Of a DNA stretch of 64,000 bases, positions 27,137-36,368 are shown in pieces. A model generated the notes under the pieces. That model saw only the letters and a program-made list of their open reading frames with translations, ran no database searches and was not told the origin of the DNA. The stretch comes from Pancytospora philotis (taxonomy: Eukaryota > Microsporidia). How positions within the stretch are numbered: the first letter of the stretch is position 1; each line of letters begins with the position of its first letter. The DNA lies in the NCBI GenBank assembly GCA_023647555.1, contig JALRLY010000274.1, positions 1 through 64,000 of the forward strand, given 5' to 3'. A program made the position numbers and the translations under genes.

Positions 27137-27500
27137 CGCCAGGAGGCACACGGCTAGCGTGCGCGTGCGCGGAACGGCAACCAATAAATACACTACCATG
27201 TTTAATTCACGTCTGTTTAGCGGGGCGGCCGTGCCGCAGTGTCTTCCCATAGCACGCGCCGAGCGAACGACAGCGCACGGGATAGCTGCGGTGATGGCGC
27301 GAACAGCTGCTGCTCGGTCGCCGCCCGGGCCCTTTTCGCCAGATCAGATGGCTCGGCGCCCCGACGGGCAATTGGGCCTTTGCGGCGTTTCAGATGTCCT
27401 AAACAGGCGCTGCGCGGCCGCTCTGATTGGACCGGCGCGGCGGCGGAGCCAATCACCGATATCGGCAGCAATAAAAATCTGGCCGCTGCTCCGGGTAGGT
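27137..27500. other. Upstream region of the Rho gene with paired CCAAT boxes
   Basis: These 364 bases before the Rho GTPase hold TGATTGG (27424-27430) and CCAATCA (27449-27455), a 7-base inverted pair 46-77 bases before the ATG. No gene is seen; the open frames here have no recognisable content. Confidence 0.5.
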
Positions 27501-28082
27501 ATGAAAAGCGGAAAAGTCGTGGTGGTCGGAGACGGCGCATGCGGCAAGACGTGTCTGCTGGAGGTGTTCAAGAGCGACAGGTTCCCGGAGGAGTACGTCC
27601 CCACCGTCGTGGACAACTTCGTGAAGGAGGTCAAGTACGACAAGGACAAGACCGTGTCGCTCGCGCTCTGGGATACGGCCGGGCAGGAGGACTACGACAC
27701 GATCAGGCCGCTGTCGTACAAGGAGACGGACCTCGTGCTGCTGTGCTACACGATCGAGAACAAGAAGAACCTCTCGAACATATCGACGAAGTGGCTGATG
27801 GAGATCAAGAACTACTGCCCGAAGGCGGAGTACTTCCTGATCGCGCTGAAGGAGGATCTGCGCTACGAGGACGGCGCGGACACGGCGAACCTGGTGACCA
27901 AGGAGGAGGGCAAGGAGTGGGCCGAGAAGATCCACGCGGCGGAGTTCATCGAGTGCTCGGCCCGCACGCGCAACAACGTGGACCTAATATTTGAGAAGGC
28001 GTCCAAGCGGATCGCCGAGAAGAAGGCGAAGCGGATCCCGGTGGACGGCTGCTGCCCGTGCACCTCGTGGTTCTGCTGCTAA
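27501..28082 (+). CDS. Rho-family small GTPase
   Basis: This GTPase would control actin and polarity. The 193 residues carry V-V-G-D-G-A-C-G-K-T-C-L-L (P-loop, about 6-18), Y-V-P-T-V (switch I), D-T-A-G-Q-E-D-Y-D (switch II), and E-C-S-A-R-T. The sequence is closest to Rho1-type proteins. The base-binding N/T-K-x-D motif reads L-K-E-D. The Rho-specific insert helix between that motif and E-C-S-A is shorter than in yeast Rho1. The protein ends in C-C, with two further Cys pairs nearby (G-C-C-P-C-T-S-W-F-C-C), not a C-a-a-X box, so lipid attachment would have to follow a Rab-like or palmitoyl route. The start at 27501 is fixed by the P-loop; an open frame goes further upstream. Confidence 0.88.
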   Translation: MKSGKVVVVGDGACGKTCLLEVFKSDRFPEEYVPTVVDNFVKEVKYDKDKTVSLALWDTAGQEDYDTIRPLSYKETDLVLLCYTIENKKNLSNISTKWLMEIKNYCPKAEYFLIALKEDLRYEDGADTANLVTKEEGKEWAEKIHAAEFIECSARTRNNVDLIFEKASKRIAEKKAKRIPVDGCCPCTSWFCC

Positions 28083-28172
28083 GTAAATGTACTTTTAACG
28101 CGTTTTGTTCCGCGCCGCCGTGCGATCTATTTTCCGCCGTTTCAGCTATCAGAAAAAAATATTTTCAGTCCA

Positions 28173-28787
28173 ATGTACTGCACGACGTGTGAGACGATAA
28201 CCGAGGATCTGACGCATTACAAGACCCAGCTGCACGCGATCAACATCAAGCGGAAGCTCGCGGGCTACACGCCGCTGACGGTGGAGGAGTTCGAGTCGGA
28301 CAGCCGCGCGGACGAGATCGTGGTCGATCTGCACCACGAGCACGCGGAGCCGGCGCGGAGCAGGGCCGCCGACGCGCCGCGCCCGAGGAAGATCCAGCGC
28401 TGCATGCTCTGCGAGGAAGAGGAGTCCGCCGCGCACTACCTCGAGCACGGGATCGGCGCCGAGCAGATCGCCTACATCCAGCGGCGCCAGTGCCACGTCT
28501 GCTACGAGCGTTTCGTGACCAAGGAGCTGCTGCTGAAGCACCTCGCGAGTGGCTCCCACCGCTCGTCTGTGACGGACGGCCAGTCGCTCTATCTGATGAA
28601 CGGGGGCGTGCTGCACCCGAGCTCGCGGAGCATGGAGAGCACGGCGATCACGGTGGAGAGCGAGGTGGAGGACAGCCAGCAGCGCGAGTCCAACGCGGAG
28701 CAAGAGCACTATCTCGACCAAAGGAGACTCAACGACTTCAAGTGCAGCGTGCACACCTCGCACAGCTTCAGGAAGAAGCCGCATTAA
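28173..28787 (+). CDS. Rei1/ZNF622-like zinc-finger protein
   Basis: Rei1 proteins act late in cytoplasmic 60S ribosome maturation and recycle Arx1. The 204-residue product starts with a C2H2 finger of the family type: Y-C-T-T-C, then H-Y-K-T-Q-L-H and the typical N-I-K-R-K-L-A-G-Y-T-P-L-T after it. A second Cys-rich region follows (C-M-L-C at about residue 78 and C-H-V-C, ending K-H-L-A-S-G-S-H, a finger with C-x2-C...H-x5-H). The yeast protein is 393 residues, so this is much reduced. The frame begins at 28173 after an A-rich ATATTTTC stretch. Confidence rests on the finger plus the conserved post-finger sequence. Confidence 0.7.
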   Translation: MYCTTCETITEDLTHYKTQLHAINIKRKLAGYTPLTVEEFESDSRADEIVVDLHHEHAEPARSRAADAPRPRKIQRCMLCEEEESAAHYLEHGIGAEQIAYIQRRQCHVCYERFVTKELLLKHLASGSHRSSVTDGQSLYLMNGGVLHPSSRSMESTAITVESEVEDSQQRESNAEQEHYLDQRRLNDFKCSVHTSHSFRKKPH

Positions 28788-29093
28788 TCCACCCGCGCAG
28801 TTTATTAAATAATTCGCGCAGCGATCGTTTTAGTTGCATCGTCCAGTTTAGCTCCGGCATGTCTGGGGCGAACTGTTCTAGGCTTACTTTAAGAGCCGTG
28901 CAGGTCTCGCAGCCAATATACTCATGCCGGTAATGCGGCTCTGCTACCGCCGTTGCTTATCCGTTATCGCCCAAGCGATGAACTAATGGCTTACCCATCC
29001 TTCTAGCTATGGATGCAGCACTAGCTCTCCTACATCCCCAGATGTTCCATCCCAGTGCACCGCTATTACTTAAACCTGGTTGTTTTTTACCCC
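28788..29093. other. Intergenic gap, nothing recognised
   Basis: This 306-base gap between the Rei1-like and cofilin genes has no coding or RNA signal that I can support. TGTTTTTTAC precedes the cofilin ATG. Confidence 0.4.
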
Positions 29094-29594
29094 ATGCTCT
29101 GCACCGACGCCACCGACGGCTCCCAGGTCCAGCCCGCCATAGTGGGCATGGGCGACATCGAGAGGGAGGTCCAGAAGCTGCTGGCCCACAAGCAGAAGTT
29201 CGTGGTCTTCGACTTCGCCTCGATCAACCCGATCACCGCGCGGATCGTCAGCCACGGCGGCGTCGACTCCTCCGCCGACCTGCGCGCCACGCCCTCCATG
29301 GAGACCCTCCACAGGACGTTCGCGGAGTGCCGCGGCAAGCTCGACCCCAGCAACGCCTACTTCGTCGTCTACGACTTCGGCTACTACAATGACAGGGACT
29401 GCTACCGCGACCTCGTGGTGTTTATCTCCTACGTCCCCGACTCGCTGAGCGCCCGGCAAAAAATGGCGTACGCCTCCAACGTGGCGAGCGTCCTCGCCTT
29501 CCTGGGCCTTGCGCAGCACATCGAGACGCACGAGATGGACGAGTTCACCTTCGAGAGCATCTACGCGGAGTGCATGCGCATCCAGCGGAAATGA
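29094..29594 (+). CDS. Cofilin/ADF (actin-depolymerising factor)
   Basis: The 166-residue protein severs and depolymerises actin filaments. The C-terminal half is clearly the ADF domain: Y-F-V-V-Y-D-F-G-Y-Y near residue 95, then L-V-V-F-I-S-Y-V-P-D-S-L-S-A-R-Q-K-M-A-Y-A-S, which carries the actin-binding helix equivalent to W-x-P-D-x-A-x-x-R-x-K-M. The end (E-F-T-F-E-S-I) also fits. The first 20 residues before the domain are not conserved, and the start could also be at the ATG after G-M-G. The N-terminal serine that regulates animal cofilin is not visible here. Confidence 0.85.
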   Translation: MLCTDATDGSQVQPAIVGMGDIEREVQKLLAHKQKFVVFDFASINPITARIVSHGGVDSSADLRATPSMETLHRTFAECRGKLDPSNAYFVVYDFGYYNDRDCYRDLVVFISYVPDSLSARQKMAYASNVASVLAFLGLAQHIETHEMDEFTFESIYAECMRIQRK

Positions 29595-29837
29595 GTCATG
29601 GAGTTTCAATAAACAAACAAGTTAACGCCTCAGCGAGTCCATTTCACTATTTCATCTCGGCAGATACGCGCCGGTTACAGTGACAGGCCCTTGTTATAAT
29701 GCAACTGGCGGTAGGGTGCACGCCCACGTCACCCAGCCTATCACGCGTTAAATGCTGCCGCTTCCGATACCAAAAGTATGCGTATGTGCAAGTTACAATT
29801 TAATGTACTGGAAGATTGAGTTATGAGCAGTGCGGCA

Positions 29838-30668
29838 TTATTTGCGCTTCTGGAACACCGCCACGAGGTGCAGATCGACGACCTCTCTTTCCTCGCGGTT
29901 CAGGCTGTGGATCGAGCCGCGCCGGCCGCGCTCGCGCCCGCGCGGCTCGACGTCCTGCAGGAAGGCGCTGAACGACTTCTTTTCTACGAGGCGTATTCCC
30001 ACGCGCGCGAACTTCTGCTCCAGCACCTCCATGTCCACGAGGTACTCGACGCACGCGTCCACGGAGTCCACGAGCGTGTAGTAGTACCGCTGGCCGAACA
30101 CGCCCTCGGACTCCTCGTCCCTGAACTCGATGCGGTAGTAGCTGTTCGAGAGCGTGCCCGCCGCCCTGCGCCGCAGGATCTCGTCCTTGTCCAGCGTCGT
30201 GAGGATGAAGTAGCCGTTGTACTGGAGATGCGCCCGTATGTTCTCTATCGCCGTGTCGAGCACGGTCTTGCTGGGGAACGAGTAGTGGAAGGAAAACTGC
30301 GCCGACACGACGTTGAACGACCGCTGCAGGTTGAAGGGCGCAGCGTAGGCGTCGCGCGTCTTCAGGATGACCTTGAAGGGGCAGCGCGCCGCGCGCGCCC
30401 GCTCCGTGGCGTCCAGAATGGAGCGGTTGGCGATGTCGATGCCGTAGAGCAGCGAGATCTGCGCGCTGCGGTACTTGCCCAGGTCGCCGCCCTTGCCGAC
30501 GCCCAGGTCGAGCACCTCGTCGTGCGGCCGCGTGTACTCGCTGATGAGGCGCGTCTTGACCAGGTTGTTGAGGTTGCGGATGTTGATGTTCTTGGTTTTC
30601 TGCCGCTCCTGCACGCTCTTGTTCGCACGGGCGTTGTAATGCGACCGGATATTTTGCTGGTCGTCCAT
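29838..30668 (-). CDS. ABD1: mRNA cap guanine-N7 methyltransferase
   Basis: The enzyme transfers a methyl group from S-adenosylmethionine to the cap guanine of nuclear transcripts. The 276 residues begin near H-Y-N-A-R and R-N-L-N-N-L-V-K, followed by the SAM-binding motif L-D-L-G-V-G-K-G-G-D-L-G-K (about 53-65) and a Y-G-I-D-I-A (residues 74-79). The cap-binding region includes F-S-F-H-Y-S-F. The length agrees with the 298 residues of the well-characterised Encephalitozoon cuniculi enzyme Ecm1, and the N-terminal extension of animals is absent. It lies on the minus strand, upstream of the RPS23 gene only by one short gap. Confidence 0.93.
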   Translation of the reverse strand: MDDQQNIRSHYNARANKSVQERQKTKNINIRNLNNLVKTRLISEYTRPHDEVLDLGVGKGGDLGKYRSAQISLLYGIDIANRSILDATERARAARCPFKVILKTRDAYAAPFNLQRSFNVVSAQFSFHYSFPSKTVLDTAIENIRAHLQYNGYFILTTLDKDEILRRRAAGTLSNSYYRIEFRDEESEGVFGQRYYYTLVDSVDACVEYLVDMEVLEQKFARVGIRLVEKKSFSAFLQDVEPRGRERGRRGSIHSLNREEREVVDLHLVAVFQKRK

Positions 30669-30917
30669 ATGGGATCCGCGCGGCGCGAGTTTCTATACGC
30701 GGGGCCGGGAGCGATACGGCAGCGGCCGCCGGTGGGCTGTTTGCGTTGTAGGCATGATGCGTGCTCATCCGCACACCCACAGCTCTGAAACACCGCAACA
30801 AGCCGCGTATGGACACGCAAACGCCGCCTGCTGCAGATCAGCAGCGTGTCATGAAATCCCGCTGCGTGGTACAAAAAACGAGCGGCCGACAAAAACGCGT
30901 ATCTGGAAGCAGTTTAA

Positions 30918-31337
30918 TTACTTGGTGGGCTTCTCGCGCTTGCCGTTCAGAATGGCAGGCAGAGACACGCCGCCGACCTTGGTGATCTTGTATTTGATAC
31001 CGGGCATATCACCGACGGCCTTACCCTTACGACCAAGACCCTCGACGCAGACCTCGTCGTTCTCCTCGATGACCTTGAGCGCACCGTCGCCGGGGGCGAA
31101 CGCGAGCAGGTTCTTGCCGGTGGCGATCACCTGGATACGGCACACCTTACGGACGGCGGAGTTGGGCTGTTTGGCCTCAATACCGATCTTGGCCAGGACG
31201 ATACCCTTGGCCTGCGGCTTGCCGGCCATCACGTTCTTGTAGATCTTGCCGAGCTGGCGCTTGCGGTAGGCGCCGTCGTGTCTTCTCTTCAGCTGGTTCT
31301 TCTTCCTAAGTGTACAGGCAGCAAAGAGTCCCTTCAT
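30918..31337 (-). CDS. RPS23: 40S ribosomal protein S23 (uS12)
   Basis: uS12 sits near the decoding centre of the small subunit. The 139 residues match the family from the N-terminal K-R-R-H-D-G-A-Y through A-K-G-I-V-L-A-K and the decoding-loop K-Q-P-N-S-A-V-R-K, with the conserved proline present, to [16 protein letters not shown] and the basic end. The frame is uninterrupted, so no intron is visible, though some microsporidian ribosomal genes have short 5' introns. Two AAAATTTT-type boxes (31349-31356 and 31358-31366) precede the ATG by 11-30 bases. The gene diverges from RPN10. Confidence 0.97.
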   Translation of the reverse strand: MKGLFAACTLRKKNQLKRRHDGAYRKRQLGKIYKNVMAGKPQAKGIVLAKIGIEAKQPNSAVRKVCRIQVIATGKNLLAFAPGDGALKVIEENDEVCVEGLGRKGKAVGDMPGIKYKITKVGGVSLPAILNGKREKPTK

Positions 31338-31657
31338 ATACGGGGAGGAAAATTTTCAAAAATTTTCATCGCGAAAACTTTTCCGCGCGCCGGCCGGCCG
31401 CGGCTGGTGGTGCTCGCGGGCCGGGCGCGCGGCGGCTTTCTGCGATTCGCGCTCTCATTCGGGGTGGATTCCCACTACGCGCCGTATATTTCTGGCCCAG
31501 ATGTCCTGGCAGTGGTGTGCTGCAAAATATCGTTTTTTGCTGCGCACCCGCGCTCCGATTAGCGCTCAAGTTCCAAGCCGCTGCAAGGAGCCGGGCCCGC
31601 GAGCCCGAGCTGATTTTGGCCGCGCCAACACAGATGCGAAATATTTTCAGCCCCATC

Positions 31658-32254
31658 ATGGCGAGTGTCACGGTGATGATGCTGGACAACACGTTCTGCT
31701 CGCAGAACCAGGACTACCTGCCCAGCCGCTTCGCGCTGCAGACCGAGGCCGCGCGCCTCGTCGTGCTCCGCGTCATGGAGGCCGACCACGAGAACCTGCT
31801 CGGCATCATCCCCCTCGCGCAGGGCGCGTCGAAGGCGCTGCTCACGCCCACCAAAACAAAGGCGTTCGTGCGCGAGTTCATCGACAAGCTCGACCTCGAG
31901 CCGACGGTCATGTGCGGCACGGCGCTGCGCCAGATCGACCTCGCGCTGCAGCACCCGAACCTGACCACGCGCAACCTGATCATCTTCCTCAGCTCGCCGG
32001 ACGTCAGCGGCGAGGAGCTCCTTTCGAACCTCTTCATGATGGCGAGCAAGGGCGTGGGCATCAAGGTGGTCTGCTTCGGCGACGCGCTCGAGATGGGCGC
32101 GATCCTGAAGAAGGAGATCGACCTCAGCGACTTCTCGTGCCTGTGCCTCGACAACGACGACAACTTCATCGACCGCGTGATGGAGTTCCTCGGCGCCTCG
32201 ATGGACATCAACGACCCGGAGCTGGAGGAGGCGATCAGGCGCTCGCTCCAGTAG
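31658..32254 (+). CDS. RPN10: Proteasome ubiquitin receptor Rpn10
   Basis: Rpn10 is the ubiquitin-binding base/lid subunit of the 26S proteasome. The 198-residue protein is nearly all von Willebrand A domain (M-M-L-D-N-T near the start, with D-Y-L-P-S-R-F, G-T-A-L-R-Q-I-D-L-A, and L-I-I-F-L-S-S-P-D). It ends with a single ubiquitin-interacting motif, D-P-E-L-E-E-A-I-R-R-S-L. This is the minimal architecture, similar to yeast Rpn10 with one UIM. The ATG at 31658 is favoured by the AAATATTTT box 15-20 bases before it; 31634 is an in-frame alternative. RPN7 and alpha1 of the same machine are elsewhere in the window. Confidence 0.93.
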   Translation: MASVTVMMLDNTFCSQNQDYLPSRFALQTEAARLVVLRVMEADHENLLGIIPLAQGASKALLTPTKTKAFVREFIDKLDLEPTVMCGTALRQIDLALQHPNLTTRNLIIFLSSPDVSGEELLSNLFMMASKGVGIKVVCFGDALEMGAILKKEIDLSDFSCLCLDNDDNFIDRVMEFLGASMDINDPELEEAIRRSLQ

Positions 32255-32337
32255 CTGGCGCCCGTCAATAAAAAGTTTGTTAAGCGCTTTCCGGCGCGCG
32301 TGGCGGCGCCGTTAAAAAATTTACAAGTTTTGCCGGC

Positions 32338-33528
32338 ATGGTTTTCGGAGATCTGCGGCTCGACCAGCGGATTGTCGACGTGCTCAGCAGCAAGGGCATC
32401 ACGGAGCCCACGGACATCCAGCGCCAGACGTACACGCTTGCCGTGAGCGGCAACGACGTGATCGGCGTCTCGAAGACGGGGAGCGGCAAGACGCTCGCGT
32501 TCGTGCTGCCGGTGCTCAGCCAGATCCTGCTGACCGACAAGCCGTTCTACACGCTGATCGTCACGCCGACGCGCGAGCTCGCGCAGCAGATATCGGACTG
32601 CATAGCGCTGTTCGAGGGCCTCGGGGTGCGCCAGGCGGTGCTGATCGGCGGCGAGCCGTTCAGCCCGCAGGTGGACGCGATCAACCTCTACCCGCACGTG
32701 GTGGTCGGCACGCCGAAGCGCATCGTGAAGCACATAGAGAAGACGAAGAACTTCAAGATCGCGCACGTGCGCAAGCTCGTGCTGGATGAGGCGGACCGCT
32801 TCTTCGAGCAGGACTTCGGCGCGGAGCTGGGCGCGATCGCCGCCGCGCTGACCCAGAAGAACCAGGCGCTCATGTTCACGGCCACGCTCACCGAGAAGAC
32901 CAGCAAGCTGAGCACGCTGTTCATGCGCAGCCCGCGCTGCGTCGGCGGCGCCGAGCAGTACGAGCAGGTCGACACGCTGCGCGAGTCCGTCTGCATTGTG
33001 CCCGAGAAGTACAAGCTGACTGTGCTCTACAACTACCTGGCGCGCGAGAAGCACGGCGCGGCCATCGTGTTCGTGGCGATGTGCCGCGAGGCGCAGAAGA
33101 TAAACGCCGTGCTTGCCGAGCTGGGGCTGAGCAGCGACTGCCTGCACGGGAGCATGAGCCAGAGCAGCCGCGAGGAGGTCGTGAAGCGGTTCCGCGCGAG
33201 CGAGTTCTCGGTCCTCGTCTCCACCGATCTTGCCGGCCGCGGCCTCGACATCCCGCATGTCGAGACCGTCGTCAACTTCGATCTGCCCAACACGGCGAAG
33301 GACTACGTGCACCGCGTCGGGCGGACCGCGCGTGCGGGGCGCGGCGGCTGCGCCGTCTCGTTCGTCACGCAGTACGACATGGTTGCGCTGCAGAGCCTCG
33401 AGCACGTGCTCAAGCGTAGGCTGCCGGAGCAGGAGCTGCGGCTGCACGACGGCGAGCCGCGCGTATCCGAGATCTACGCGCGCATGTCGGTCGAGGTCAA
33501 CGAGCAGATGGGCAAGAAGCGGAAGTAG
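32338..33528 (+). CDS. RRP3: DEAD-box RNA helicase Rrp3/DDX47
   Basis: This ATP-dependent RNA helicase acts in early 18S rRNA processing. The 396 residues contain the Q motif near 22-28, Walker A S-K-T-G-S-G-K-T (45-52), motif Ia P-T-R-E-L-A, the DEAD box at about 150-153, motif III as T-A-T, S-T-D-L-A-G-R-G-L-D-I-P and H-R-V-G-R-T-A-R-A-G. The DDX47 group is supported by Q-M-F-like details: D-F-G/DF near motif II, Q-Y-D-M after the last motifs, and the end R-V-S-E-I-Y-A-R-M-S-V-E-V. The short basic C-terminal tail is typical. A row of A/T (AAAAAATTT) lies 16 bases before the ATG. Confidence 0.9.
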   Translation: MVFGDLRLDQRIVDVLSSKGITEPTDIQRQTYTLAVSGNDVIGVSKTGSGKTLAFVLPVLSQILLTDKPFYTLIVTPTRELAQQISDCIALFEGLGVRQAVLIGGEPFSPQVDAINLYPHVVVGTPKRIVKHIEKTKNFKIAHVRKLVLDEADRFFEQDFGAELGAIAAALTQKNQALMFTATLTEKTSKLSTLFMRSPRCVGGAEQYEQVDTLRESVCIVPEKYKLTVLYNYLAREKHGAAIVFVAMCREAQKINAVLAELGLSSDCLHGSMSQSSREEVVKRFRASEFSVLVSTDLAGRGLDIPHVETVVNFDLPNTAKDYVHRVGRTARAGRGGCAVSFVTQYDMVALQSLEHVLKRRLPEQELRLHDGEPRVSEIYARMSVEVNEQMGKKRK

Positions 33529-33638
33529 TCTGCTCGCTAATGCTAGGTCATTAAACTCTTCGTATACCTTTGCGGCGGTCACTTGTACGTGTTCTTGCGC
33601 TGGCACAGCATGCCAGGGCTCACCGCATCTGGCAAAAA

Positions 33639-33711
33639 TGCTCTCTACCAGGCTCGAACTGGTGGCCTTTTGCGTGTAAAGCAAACGTGATAACCACTAC
33701 ACTAAGAAAGC
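33639..33711 (-). tRNA. tRNA-Val (UAC anticodon)
   Basis: The minus-strand 73-mer folds as a full cloverleaf. The acceptor stem GCTTTCT pairs with AGAGAGC (one G-U), the T stem ACCAG/CTGGT holds a TTCGAGC loop, and the anticodon stem TTTGC/GCAAA holds loop TTTACAC, so the anticodon is UAC. The body resembles eukaryotic tRNA-Val. There is no intron. A TTTTT terminator follows directly on the minus strand (33634-33638). Confidence 0.92.
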
Positions 33712-33842
33712 TAATTTTAATTAGTAAGCAGTAACTTACCAGCAATGATGCACACATTCACACGGCGCTACAGACGTGCAGCAGCTCAAATATAAAAATC
33801 ATAGGCAGATGTTTATTGAAAGTGCTCGGCCGCGGCCGGTGC

Positions 33843-35468
33843 TCACTGCTTGTCGCGAATCAGCGCCGCCTCGTACTTGCGGGCGTGCTCGCGCACCTCG
33901 TCGACGTTCCCGCCGGTCTGCTCCTCGAACTCGAGCCACAGATTGAAGACCGCCTTCATCTCCTCCTTCCTGAAGCCCATGGCGACGAGCTTCCGGAACA
34001 GCCCGCGCTTGTACACGCCGCTCTCGTTGCGCAGGTAGGCGCGCCAGCTGGCAAACGAGCCGTCGATGATGCTCTCGACGACCACTCGCGGCTCGTCGAG
34101 GTGCTCGTACACGTAGTCGATGGCAGCGTCGGTGTAGTCGCGGTTGCTCTTCAGGAACTCGACCTTGTCGTCCGCGAGGTCGAGCAGCTTGAGGAAGCAG
34201 TCCTTGCTCTTTCTGTGGCGGTAGAGCTGCTGGAGGAGCGCCTGGTCGGTGAAAATCTGCGCGGACTTCTTGTAGAAGGCCGGGCCGGCCATCTTGAGCA
34301 TGCGCGCGAACTCCAACGCCGAGAGCCTGCCCCGGCGCTCGAGGTACATCATATAGTAGAGACAGAGCTCGTCACGCCTCTCGAGCCCGGTGATGTATTT
34401 GTTGAAGAGCGGCAGCACGTCGGCGCCCTGCTCGGCCTGGTTCCGTATGTAGTCTATTGCGCGGTACTGATTGCCGCCGATGTCCGCCTCGTCCAGGATC
34501 TTCTGCTGAATGTGCACGATAATCGTCTCAAAGCCTGCGGTGCGACGCGGCTGCACGGGGGCAGGCTCCTCGTAGACCTGCTCCTGTTCAGGCGCAGCGG
34601 GGATTTCGGCCTCATCGGCCTTCTTGACGCGCTTGCTCTTGCCTTCGCACGGCTCGCTTCTGGCCTTTTTGCTGCTCCTGGCCGGCCTGGCATCGCTGCC
34701 GGTCGGTGCGGCCGGGGCAGCATTAGGCGCGGCACCCGCGGCTGCGGCGGGCTCAGCAACACGCTTCGCCGCGGGCGTGTTATCCTGCCCCTCCGCGAGC
34801 GAGAAGATGTAGCTGCCCAGGCACACCCTGTCTACGACAGCCTCGACCTCGGTCGCACAGCCCTTGTAGTTCTTCAGGATCCCGCGGACGTTGCCGTTGG
34901 CCACGATTTTGGTGTTGCGCATGCTCTTGATGATCCCCACGCTGCACCTGTCAACGGGGTTGTTGATTTCTACGAAGGCGCACTTGGGGCCCTCCTGCCG
35001 CCACAGTATGCACTCCGTCGGTGCCTTCTGGACATTACTCTGCAGAATGATCTCGCCCTCGGCGTTCGCGGTTTTGATGATCGCTACGCCGCCCGCCCAC
35101 TCTACGATCCCGGCGGTCACGAGCCCCGGGAACAGCTCGTCGTAGGCATACAGCGCGGCCGTGCGCACGTCAGCCGTCTCAGAGACCGTTTTCAGCGCGA
35201 CGAGCGTGTCCGCGGGCAGATCGGCATGCACGACCGTCCGCTTTTCGTCGAAGCTCTGCACGGTTGCGGTCCCGTCGCAGCTCGAGAGCACGTAGGAGTT
35301 GAACACGGGCCCTGCAAAGAACACGCGTGCCTCGTCCGCGACTAGCTGCGCGACGCACATGCCGCACTTTACTGCGCACTGCTCCATTTTGTACGTCTTG
35401 CCGACCGTGGAGAACTTACCGTTATACGCCTCCCCGTAGATGTAAACCGGCGACGCGTCCGCGCTCAT
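33843..35468 (-). CDS. Rrp5-like ribosome-biogenesis protein (HAT/TPR C-terminus)
   Basis: The 541-residue protein has three parts: an N-terminal beta-rich half that could be one or two degenerate S1-like domains, a low-complexity Ala/Pro/Lys/Glu linker (about residues 230-300, with K-K-A-R and K-R-V-K-K), and a C-terminal helical repeat region. The last helices (M-G-F-R-K-E-E-M-K-A-V-F-N-L-W-L-E-F-E-E) read like the HAT repeats that end Rrp5, which bridges early 18S and 5.8S/25S processing. Yeast Rrp5 has 12 S1 domains and 1729 residues, so this would be a drastic reduction, or it is a different HAT protein. The start at 35468 has an AAAATTTTT box four bases before it. Confidence 0.5.
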   Translation of the reverse strand: MSADASPVYIYGEAYNGKFSTVGKTYKMEQCAVKCGMCVAQLVADEARVFFAGPVFNSYVLSSCDGTATVQSFDEKRTVVHADLPADTLVALKTVSETADVRTAALYAYDELFPGLVTAGIVEWAGGVAIIKTANAEGEIILQSNVQKAPTECILWRQEGPKCAFVEINNPVDRCSVGIIKSMRNTKIVANGNVRGILKNYKGCATEVEAVVDRVCLGSYIFSLAEGQDNTPAAKRVAEPAAAAGAAPNAAPAAPTGSDARPARSSKKARSEPCEGKSKRVKKADEAEIPAAPEQEQVYEEPAPVQPRRTAGFETIIVHIQQKILDEADIGGNQYRAIDYIRNQAEQGADVLPLFNKYITGLERRDELCLYYMMYLERRGRLSALEFARMLKMAGPAFYKKSAQIFTDQALLQQLYRHRKSKDCFLKLLDLADDKVEFLKSNRDYTDAAIDYVYEHLDEPRVVVESIIDGSFASWRAYLRNESGVYKRGLFRKLVAMGFRKEEMKAVFNLWLEFEEQTGGNVDEVREHARKYEAALIRDKQ

Positions 35469-36368
35469 GGGAAAATTTTTGCCGGCGTTTTTGGATGCGA
35501 GCGGCATTATCGTCGGGCAGTGCGTGGCGCATGCTCGTGAACTGGATCACTTATAATGGCTGGCACGCGGAAGCTATAACTGAGCATGCAACTATTAACT
35601 AAACGAGTCACCGTTGCCCTTGGGGCATACGACGGCGGCAGCTCTGTGTTTCAATCAAGAGACTAGCCTAGCCTTGCGAAGAACGCGTGTGGAAGCGCGT
35701 GATGTGTGAGCGGTTATTCGTACGCGTTGTAAATAGAAATCACTTAACGGGCACTTTAATATTGCACTGCACTTTTCCGACCCATCGCTACTTCACAGGC
35801 CACTAAGGACGGCTCATACCATAGATCGATGTGTTGGAGCCACCTACTCTGAAAACTCATTCAATAAACAACCTCTTTTATGACTGAGCACACTTTCGCT
35901 GGTTCGGGTGGGTCGCCGGCCTCTGGGCCCGGCCCTGTTAAAGGTAATTATCAGAGCTTGCACACTAGCATACCCCTTTTCTAACAATGACCTGTCGTCA
36001 GTTACTCGAATAAATCCTGGAATAGCCCATTGTCAATGCACGGTAATATTTCCTCTCTAAAATGTTCACTAGCTGGACCGTCTAGGCATCCAGGATACCA
36101 GTCCTCCGATCGCCCTATTGTCCTGCCCGCGTCCACGCATTCATCCACCGATTGGTTCCATGGCGGGTTCTGTCACCAACCAGTACGACTGTGTTTCAGG
36201 TTGCTTCCAGTAAGGTCCTGGTTAGTAAAAGAGAGTGACCACTCAATAAAGACATGCCCAATAGAGCACTGTGTGGTAAAATAGAATAACCACTTAACAC
36301 CCTACATCTGTACCCCTGGATGCCCCTTTTTAAAAATTATCTATAAAAGCAAATTTTTAGGAGGCCTT
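35469..36368. other. Large AT-richer gap before the 951-residue protein gene
   Basis: This 900-base interval has no ORF of substance. It contains several AATAAA-like stretches and a TATA-like element near its end (36342-36348). The sequence is more AT-rich than neighbouring coding DNA. Confidence 0.5.
36342..36348 (+). promoter_or_regulatory. TATA box of the 951-residue protein gene
   Basis: TATAAAA lies about 20-27 bases before the ATG at 36369, followed by AAATTTTTAGG. TATA-like elements also mark the family A secreted genes, whereas most housekeeping genes in this window show only an AAAATTTT box. Confidence 0.55.

Noticed and set aside
27159..27500. N-terminal extension of the Rho GTPase frame
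   Set aside because: The open frame upstream of 27501 encodes low-complexity basic sequence, whereas the GTPase family begins a few residues before the P-loop.
31714..33684. 656-codon minus-strand frame across RPN10 and RRP3
   Set aside because: Antisense shadow of two recognised genes; the start portion even overlaps the tRNA-Val.
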